This document shows positions 1-4,037 of a DNA stretch of 5,363 nt, in pieces (within the stretch, counting starts at the first letter, position 1; the number at the start of each line of letters is the position of its first letter). Under the pieces are notes generated by a model. The model was given only the letters and a program-made list of their open reading frames with translations. It had not been told where the DNA came from and did no database searches. This DNA comes from Butyrivibrio sp. (lineage in GTDB: Bacteria > Bacillota_A > Clostridia > Lachnospirales > Lachnospiraceae), in assembly GCA_017996845.1 (NCBI GenBank), contig JAGOGF010000158.1, positions 1-5,363 on the forward strand, read 5' to 3'. The position numbers were made by a program, and so were the translations under genes.

Positions 1-594
1 GCATGCTACATATGCCTTTGCACCATTTGTTCCATCATATTTGGCCAGTTCATCCAGCGTAAAGATCGGCAGAACGGATGCAGCAGTATCGGACTGTGCG
101 GAAGCAGTTGCTGAAGCGGTCATTTGTGCATTTTCTGACAAGGACTTTGTATTGTTTTTCAGTAACCCATTAAGCGAATAGGGGAGAAGCAAATGCAGTG
201 CAATTCCGATGATCAGTAAGATGGCAATTATGCGATGGATCACGATACTGACACGGATTTTTTTCTTTGCTTTCCTGGCAGCAGTCAGGAAAAAACCCAG
301 AAAAAGCTGACATAACATCAGTACAGCCGCCAGAGCGCCGGTCAAATTGATTCCGAACCGGCTGAACTGGATCAGGAAATGTAAAATCAGTGAAACAATT
401 GCTGCAAAGCCCCAGTATTTATGCTGGCGTACAAAGACTGTCATCAGGATTTTCATCAGACGGGCAGCAGAGGGATTTGCATTTATTTTTTTGCCCCATT
501 GTCTATTAATCCGTTTCAAAATATAATTCAGAATCGTTCCGGCAAAAGAAATTGTAATCAGCCAGCCAAACAGTCCGCCCATTTCATAAATCAT
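1..594 (-). CDS. Membrane diheme cytochrome b-like protein with C-terminal cytochrome b5-like domain (3' end cut by window edge)
   Basis: Reading leftward from the ATG at 594-592 gives 198 open codons running off the window edge. An in-frame TGA lies three codons upstream, and GAGGA (602-598) precedes the ATG with a rather short gap; Met5 (582) is an alternative start. Four hydrophobic segments are visible at about residues 8-26, 59-78, 84-105 and 117-138. Both loops between helices 1-2 and 3-4 are rich in Lys/Arg, so the positive-inside rule puts N- and C-termini outside. Helices 2 and 4 each carry an HX13H pair (H58/H72 and H120/H134), the spacing of bis-His b-heme ligands in ferric-reductase-like and b561-like proteins. 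A Ser/Thr/Ala-rich linker (about 150-174) follows. Then FTLDELAKYDGTNGAKAYVA (178-197) matches the start of cytochrome b5-like heme/steroid-binding domains; the axial His region lies beyond the edge. Inferred role: transmembrane electron transfer to an extracytoplasmic b5-like domain. Partner and substrate are unknown, and no close named homologue is recognised. Confidence 0.8.
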   Translation of the reverse strand, partial: MIYEMGGLFGWLITISFAGTILNYILKRINRQWGKKINANPSAARLMKILMTVFVRQHKYWGFAAIVSLILHFLIQFSRFGINLTGALAAVLMLCQLFLGFFLTAARKAKKKIRVSIVIHRIIAILLIIGIALHLLLPYSLNGLLKNNTKSLSENAQMTASATASAQSDTAASVLPIFTLDELAKYDGTNGAKAYVAC

Positions 595-633
595 GCTTCC
601 TCATTTCTGCACTGTCATCAGTGCTGCGCAGGT

Positions 634-662
634 ATATTGGTAAATTGTTATGATCAGCACAA
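634..662 (-). promoter_or_regulatory. Weak promoter candidate for the diheme/cytochrome b5 gene
   Basis: On the minus strand TTGTGC (662-657) is followed after 17 bases by CAATAT (639-634), about 40 bases before the ATG at 594. Both hexamers are only partial sigma-A matches. The surrounding 595-845 stretch is AT-rich and shows no convincing gene. It also holds a small 5-bp hairpin (TCGTA at 755-759, TACGA at 765-769) of unknown meaning. Because a terminator separates this gene from the upstream NUDIX gene, a promoter somewhere in this gap is expected; this is the best-placed candidate seen. Confidence 0.25.
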
Positions 663-845
663 CTCGTATTTCCATAAATTTTCGTATCAGGATGAAATTA
701 CACTGGTTTTTACATTCGGCTGATTTCGGAAATTTGTATATACAGTAAAGTGTATCGTACTTTTTACGAGATATCCACAAAATTTTTTTCAGCGACATAT
801 ACCAGATGTTCAGATATACATATATGAAACGGTGGAATATGTTAC

Positions 846-893
846 AAAAAGGATCATTCTGAGAAGCGCTACTGTGCAAGCAGGAAATGATCC
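846..893 (-). terminator. Rho-independent terminator of the NUDIX gene
   Basis: On the minus strand GGATCATT (893-886) pairs perfectly with AATGATCC (858-851), and the stem is followed directly by five T (850-846). Inside the stem a further CTG/CAG pairing past a 2-base bulge extends the hairpin, leaving a loop of about 19 bases. The left arm and part of the loop lie inside the NUDIX coding sequence, whose TAG is at 871-869. The arrangement suggests that the NUDIX gene is transcribed separately from the membrane cytochrome gene downstream. Confidence 0.65.
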
Positions 894-1282
894 GCCTGCG
901 CCAGAACCTTTCTGGAACTTTCATAATCCAATATTTTTATCGCTTCTTCATAAGGCAAGAGCATAGCGCCGAGCAGTTCTTCTTCCTGAATGATAATAGC
1001 CTGACTGCTGTATTCAGCCAGAAAGTAGACGACCTGCTTTATTACATTTTGCTTATGAGGAAGCGGGTATTCATCGATCACTTTAAATCCTTTTATCAAA
1101 GTGGGTCTGAGTCCCACCTCTTCATATATTTCACGCAGGGCTGTCTCTTCTTCGGTTTCATTTTTTTCCACATGTCCTTTTGGAAAGCCATGAAAACCTT
1201 CCTGCTGCTGTATGATCACATAGTGTATCCGCCCATTCAAAATCCTATAGACGACTGCGCCGCATGCCTTTTCATAAATCAT
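869..1282 (-). CDS. NUDIX hydrolase, Ap4A-hydrolase-like
   Basis: NUDIX enzymes hydrolyse nucleoside diphosphates linked to another moiety, using divalent metal. This 137-residue protein is a single complete domain of normal family length. The Nudix box is perfect at residues 36-58: G36, E42, R50-E51, E54-E55, G57 and L58 fit GX5EX7REUXEEXGU. The start (EKACGAVVYR) and the FHGFPKGHVE segment just before the box resemble the asymmetrical bis(5'-nucleosyl)-tetraphosphatase group, so a housekeeping role in clearing Ap4A-type dinucleotides is likely but not proven. I chose the ATG at 1282 because GGAG lies six bases upstream of it and the protein then starts at the usual family position. The ATG at 1294 would add four residues but lacks a visible ribosome site. 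The gene is divergent from the hyd operon and appears to be a single-gene unit with its own terminator. Nothing ties it functionally to the hydrogenase. Confidence 0.88.
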   Translation of the reverse strand: MIYEKACGAVVYRILNGRIHYVIIQQQEGFHGFPKGHVEKNETEEETALREIYEEVGLRPTLIKGFKVIDEYPLPHKQNVIKQVVYFLAEYSSQAIIIQEEELLGAMLLPYEEAIKILDYESSRKVLAQADHFLLAQ

Positions 1283-1327
1283 ATTCTGCTCCATGTTTGT
1301 GTTAGAGAGATAAGTTATACCTATCGT

Positions 1328-1344
1328 GATAATCTTTGGTTATC
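1328..1344. repeat. Short dyad just downstream of the NUDIX -10
   Basis: GATAA (1328-1332) and TTATC (1340-1344) form an inverted repeat around a 7-base spacer. Flanking AGATAA (1308-1313) and TTATCT (1340-1345) repeat the same motif. It lies about where NUDIX transcription would start, so it could be an operator or an untranslated-leader hairpin. In DNA this AT-rich it may also be chance. Confidence 0.2.
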
Positions 1345-1351
1345 TGTTCAA

Positions 1352-1380
1352 ATTATAATGCAAAAAATGGAAAGAATAAA
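1352..1380 (-). promoter_or_regulatory. Promoter candidate for the NUDIX gene
   Basis: A perfect -10 hexamer TATAAT is read on the minus strand at 1357-1352, with a poor -35 (TTTATT, 1380-1375) 17 bases upstream. It would start transcription near 1345, giving an untranslated leader of about 60 bases before the ATG at 1282. The core ATTATAAT is nearly symmetrical, so the strand assignment rests on the position of the gene. Confidence 0.4.
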
Positions 1381-1468
1381 GCAGTGAGATCAATTGTCAC
1401 CTGTTATAGGAAGGCCATAAATGGGATGAAAATATTTTTGGAGACAGCAATCATTAATTTATTATTAC

Positions 1469-1488
1469 GAATACAAATTATCGTATTC
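1469..1488. repeat. Operator-like dyad overlapping the hyd -35 region
   Basis: GAATAC (1469-1474) and GTATTC (1483-1488) are perfect 6-base inverted arms separated by 8 bases. The right arm overlaps the proposed -35 hexamer of the hydCBA promoter (1486-1491). The placement suits a dimeric transcription factor, but I do not recognise the motif as belonging to a named regulator. Confidence 0.3.
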
Positions 1489-1515
1489 ACAAAGATATAT
1501 GCGGAATGTTAAAAT
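1486..1515 (+). promoter_or_regulatory. Extended -10 promoter candidate for hydCBA
   Basis: TTCACA (1486-1491, five of six to TTGACA) is followed after 18 bases by TAAAAT (1510-1515, five of six to TATAAT). The TG at 1507-1508 with one intervening base makes an extended -10. Transcription would begin near 1522, leaving a leader of roughly 110 bases before hydC. A poorer alternative is TTGTCA at 1394-1399 with CATAAA at 1416-1421. Confidence 0.45.
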
Positions 1516-1520
1516 ATAAC
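1507..1520. promoter_or_regulatory. Possible Rex-like redox operator over the hyd -10
   Basis: The stretch holds GTTA (1508-1511) and TAAC (1517-1520) as inverted half sites with a 5-base AT spacer, right on top of the proposed -10. The Rex consensus in Firmicutes, TTGTTAANNNNTTAACAA, has the same GTTA/TAAC core but a 6-base spacer. The match is therefore imperfect, and the outer positions are also only partly matched. Rex, which senses NADH/NAD+, is a known regulator of fermentation and hydrogenase genes in Clostridia, which makes the placement meaningful but not conclusive. Confidence 0.28.
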
Positions 1521-1550
1521 TATTCGACAGCAATGTTGCCAATTGGGACG

Positions 1551-1572
1551 GACTGACGAAAGTTTTTCAGTC
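1551..1572 (+). other. Leader hairpin upstream of hydC
   Basis: GACTGA (1551-1556) pairs with TCAGTC (1567-1572) across a 10-base loop. The hairpin falls in the predicted untranslated leader of hydC and ends one base before a purine-rich AGAGGAAG-type sequence (1573-1580). No long T run follows, so it is not an obvious terminator. It could protect the mRNA end or modulate translation of the downstream start. Confidence 0.3.
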
Positions 1573-1587
1573 AGAGGAAGCAAATAC

Positions 1588-1722
1588 ATGGAAGGTAATT
1601 TAGGGAAAGGGCAAAAAAGTTGGGAGGTAAGGAAATGTGTCAGAATATGCAAAAGGAGCGGTTATTTGATGAACTGGATACCTTCATTGACAATCTGGAG
1701 GACAAATCAAGTTCACTCATAG
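1588..1722 (+). other. Possible upstream ORF overlapping the hydC start
   Basis: An ATG at 1588 lies seven bases after GAGGAAG (1574-1580) and opens 44 codons ending at TAG (1720-1722), in a different frame from hydC. The predicted peptide is basic, Trp-containing and has no recognisable domain. Ribosomes using this start would run over the hydC ribosome site. Because it overlaps hydC by almost 90 bases, it could equally be an accidental ORF made by the purine-rich leader. It is recorded as a candidate regulatory uORF, not as an established gene. Confidence 0.15.
1622..1627 (+). promoter_or_regulatory. hydC ribosome binding site
   Basis: GGGAGG lies seven bases before the ATG at 1635, an almost ideal Shine-Dalgarno and spacing. 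This decides the start in favour of 1635 over the in-frame TTG at 1620, which would place the ribosome site inside the coding sequence. Confidence 0.85.
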
Positions 1723-2114
1723 CAGTGCTGCACAAAGCGCAGGAAATTTTCGGATATCTGCCGGAAGAAGTACAAAAACATGTAGCAGCCAAATTACAGC
1801 AGCCCCTATCGGAGGTGAACGGTGTAGTAACCTTCTATTCCTATTTCTCAGAAAAGCCGACAGGGCGGACCGTAATCAATGTCTGTATGGGAACAGCATG
1901 CTTTGTCAGAGGATCAGGAGAAATATTAGAGGAATTTGAGCGGAAACTGCATATCAAGGTCGGAGAGACGACAGAGGATGAACGCTTTACACTGCAGATG
2001 CTGCGGTGTGTCGGAGCCTGCGGTCTTGCACCAGTTGTAACAGTAAATGATCGGGTTTACGGACATTTTGAAAAGCACATGGTAAGCAAAATTATTGACG
2101 AGTACAACGAATAG
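1635..2114 (+). CDS. hydC: HydC, NuoE-like [2Fe-2S] subunit of trimeric [FeFe] hydrogenase
   Basis: This 159-residue protein is homologous to the 24-kDa NuoE subunit of complex I and is the small electron-transfer subunit of the HydABC-type hydrogenase. The N-terminal helical part (about 10-70, with the typical LIAVLHKAQEIFGYLPEEV and NGVVTFYSYF segments) leads into a thioredoxin-like ferredoxin domain. The four [2Fe-2S] ligands are present: C84 and C89 (CMGTAC), C125 and C129 (CVGAC). The length is typical of the family. It is expected to sit in the cytoplasm against HydB and exchange electrons near the flavin site. It is the first gene of the operon, and its TAG overlaps the ribosome site of hydB by one base, so the two are probably translationally coupled. 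NuoE proteins also occur in complex I and formate dehydrogenases, but the downstream HydA fixes the assignment here. Confidence 0.93.
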   Translation: MCQNMQKERLFDELDTFIDNLEDKSSSLIAVLHKAQEIFGYLPEEVQKHVAAKLQQPLSEVNGVVTFYSYFSEKPTGRTVINVCMGTACFVRGSGEILEEFERKLHIKVGETTEDERFTLQMLRCVGACGLAPVVTVNDRVYGHFEKHMVSKIIDEYNE

Positions 2115-2118
2115 GAGG
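2114..2118 (+). promoter_or_regulatory. hydB ribosome binding site overlapping the hydC stop
   Basis: GGAGG begins at the last base of the hydC TAG (2112-2114) and stands seven bases before the GTG start at 2126. The strong site supports the GTG start and suggests coupling between hydC termination and hydB initiation. Confidence 0.8.
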
Positions 2119-2125
2119 GTCACAG

Positions 2126-4012
2126 GTGAATCGGATAAGTTCCTATGAAGAGTTAAAGAATCTGGCAAAAGAATATGCGGCATGTTTCAAAGTCCGTATG
2201 GGTGAAACAGTTGAAACAAAAGATTCCTGTCAAAAAAAAGTGATATCCGTGTGCGGCGGAACGGGATGCAAATCTTCTGACAGCATGCAGATCATTGAAA
2301 AACTCAGGGAAGAAGTTCAAAAGGCGGGTCTTGCAGACACAGTCGAAGTCACTATGGCAGGCTGTTTTGGATTTTGCGAAAAAGGGCCCATTGTGAAAAT
2401 ATATCCGGATAATACCTTCTATATCGGGGTAACACCGTCTGATGCAGCAGAGATTGTTTCTGAAGATATTGTTGGAAATCGTAAAGTAGAGCACCTGTTA
2501 TACGAAGAACCCACAATCAAGCAAAAAGTATCCAGCCAGGATGAGATGTCTTTTTATAAAAAGCAGATGCGGATCGCACTTCGAAACTGCGGGTTGATCA
2601 ATCCGGAGAAAATCAGTGAATCGATTGCAAATGAAGGCTATCAGGCTCTGGCAAAGTGTATTACCGAGTATACACCGGATGAAGTGATCCATATCATATC
2701 AGAATCCGGTCTGCGCGGCAGAGGTGGCGGTGGATTTCCGACCGGAAAAAAATGGGCGTTTGCAAAGGCAAATGAAGCGGATCAGAAATATATCATATGC
2801 AATGCAGATGAAGGAGATCCGGGCGCATTTATGGACCGCTCCATTCTCGAAGGAGACCCCAACAGTGTATTGGAAGCAATGGCAATTGCAGGCTATTCCA
2901 TTGGGGCATCCAAAGGTTATATCTATATTCGTGCAGAATATCCGCTGGCAGTAAGCCGGATTCAGGTCGCAATCGGACAGGCAAAGGAACTGGGCCTTCT
3001 GGGATCACATATTCTTGGTACGGATTTTACATTTGATATAGAACTTAAATATGGCGCGGGTGCCTTTGTATGCGGAGAAGAGACCGCACTGATCCATTCC
3101 GTGGAAGGCAAAAGAGGCGAACCGACCAATAAACCGCCATTTCCTGCGCAAAGTGGACTTTGGGGCAAGCCAACGGTTGTAAATAATGTGGAGACACTTG
3201 CCAATATTCCGGCCATTATTTTGCGAGGGGCGGACTGGTACAGCGCAATCGGAACTGCAGGGTCAAAAGGAACGAAAGTATTTGCTCTTGCAGGAAAGAT
3301 CAATAATGTCGGACTGGTAGAGGTTCCGATGGGAACAACGCTGCGGGAGATCATATACGATATCGGCGGCGGGATCAAGAACGGCGGCAAATTCAAAGCA
3401 GTCCAGACAGGCGGTCCTTCCGGAGGCTGTATCCCGGCTGCAGATCTGGATCTTCCGATCGATTATGAATCCTTAACTGCAATCGGCTCCATGATGGGTT
3501 CCGGTGGAATGATCGTCATGGATGAAGAAAACTGCATGGTAGACATTGCAAAGTTCTATCTGGAATTCACTGTGGATGAATCCTGCGGAAAGTGTACACC
3601 CTGCAGAATCGGAAATAAAAGACTGCTCGAGATCCTGACACGTATCACAAAAGGAGAAGGGAAAGAGGAAGATCTGGTCACGTTAAAAGAACTGGCACAG
3701 GTCATAAAAGATACCTCGCTCTGCGGCCTTGGACAGACAGCGCCAAATCCGGTTCTGAGCACGATGAAATATTTTGGAGATGAATATCTTGCACATGTAA
3801 GGGATCACAGATGTCCTGCCGGTGTCTGCAAAGAACTGATCACGTATGAGATCACAACGAGCTGCATCGGTTGTACCAAATGCGCACGGAACTGTCCGGT
3901 CAGCTGCATCAGCGGTAACCCGAAGGGACAGCACAGGATTCAGCAGGACAAATGCATCAAATGTGGCGCCTGCTATTCCAGTTGCCCGGTCAGTGCGATT
4001 ATCAGAGTCTGA
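2126..4012 (+). CDS. hydB: HydB, NuoF-like NAD(H)/FMN flavoprotein subunit of bifurcating [FeFe] hydrogenase
   Basis: HydB carries the flavin and NAD(H) site of the trimeric hydrogenase and is the proposed seat of electron bifurcation. The 628 residues show, in order: an N-terminal thioredoxin-like [2Fe-2S] domain with C43, C48, C80 and C84; the Nqo1/NuoF FMN/NAD domain with the glycine-rich GRGGGGFPTGKKW loop (197-209), NADEGDPGAFMDRS (226-239) and AGAFVCGEETALIHSVEG (311-328); an SLBB-like part (about 385-440); a [4Fe-4S] site C487, C490, C493 plus C533; and a C-terminal two-cluster ferredoxin domain, C580/C583/C586/C590 and C610/C613/C616/C620. Between the last two, H561, C563 and C568 could form the zinc site reported for this family. 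The N- and C-terminal additions are absent from complex I NuoF and typical of HydB. The start is GTG, chosen for the GGAGG seven bases upstream. It is followed by hydA after 25 bases with no terminator. Confidence 0.94.
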   Translation: MNRISSYEELKNLAKEYAACFKVRMGETVETKDSCQKKVISVCGGTGCKSSDSMQIIEKLREEVQKAGLADTVEVTMAGCFGFCEKGPIVKIYPDNTFYIGVTPSDAAEIVSEDIVGNRKVEHLLYEEPTIKQKVSSQDEMSFYKKQMRIALRNCGLINPEKISESIANEGYQALAKCITEYTPDEVIHIISESGLRGRGGGGFPTGKKWAFAKANEADQKYIICNADEGDPGAFMDRSILEGDPNSVLEAMAIAGYSIGASKGYIYIRAEYPLAVSRIQVAIGQAKELGLLGSHILGTDFTFDIELKYGAGAFVCGEETALIHSVEGKRGEPTNKPPFPAQSGLWGKPTVVNNVETLANIPAIILRGADWYSAIGTAGSKGTKVFALAGKINNVGLVEVPMGTTLREIIYDIGGGIKNGGKFKAVQTGGPSGGCIPAADLDLPIDYESLTAIGSMMGSGGMIVMDEENCMVDIAKFYLEFTVDESCGKCTPCRIGNKRLLEILTRITKGEGKEEDLVTLKELAQVIKDTSLCGLGQTAPNPVLSTMKYFGDEYLAHVRDHRCPAGVCKELITYEITTSCIGCTKCARNCPVSCISGNPKGQHRIQQDKCIKCGACYSSCPVSAIIRV

Positions 4013-4026
4013 TTAGCAGAGAGAAA

Positions 4027-4034
4027 GAGGTGAT
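4027..4034 (+). promoter_or_regulatory. hydA ribosome binding site deciding a TTG start
   Basis: GAGGTGAT is strongly complementary to the 16S rRNA 3' end, and its GAGG lies seven bases before the TTG at 4038. The nearby ATG at 4033 sits inside this site and reads only two codons before TGA, so it cannot start hydA. No in-frame ATG lies near the conserved N-terminus. Confidence 0.78.
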
Positions 4035-4037
4035 GGC

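Noticed and set aside
421..723. Plus-strand open frame of 100 codons
   Set aside because: It is antisense to the membrane cytochrome gene, whose hydrophobic helices and His spacing are clearly the real signal.
601..924. Minus-strand open frame of 107 codons between the NUDIX and cytochrome genes
   Set aside because: It begins inside the NUDIX coding sequence in another frame, crosses the terminator, and has no recognisable domain or ribosome site.
887..1387. Plus-strand open frame opposite the NUDIX gene
   Set aside because: The NUDIX frame has a perfect catalytic box; the opposite frame gives a Phe-rich, domain-free product with no supporting ribosome site.
1620..1634. TTG at 1620 as the hydC start
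   Set aside because: It would place the GGGAGG ribosome site inside the gene; the ATG at 1635 has ideal spacing and fits family length.
1283..1634. Riboswitch, tRNA or CRISPR repeat in the large intergenic region
   Set aside because: No tRNA-like cloverleaf, regularly spaced repeats or known riboswitch core could be seen; only short dyads and promoter elements are supported.
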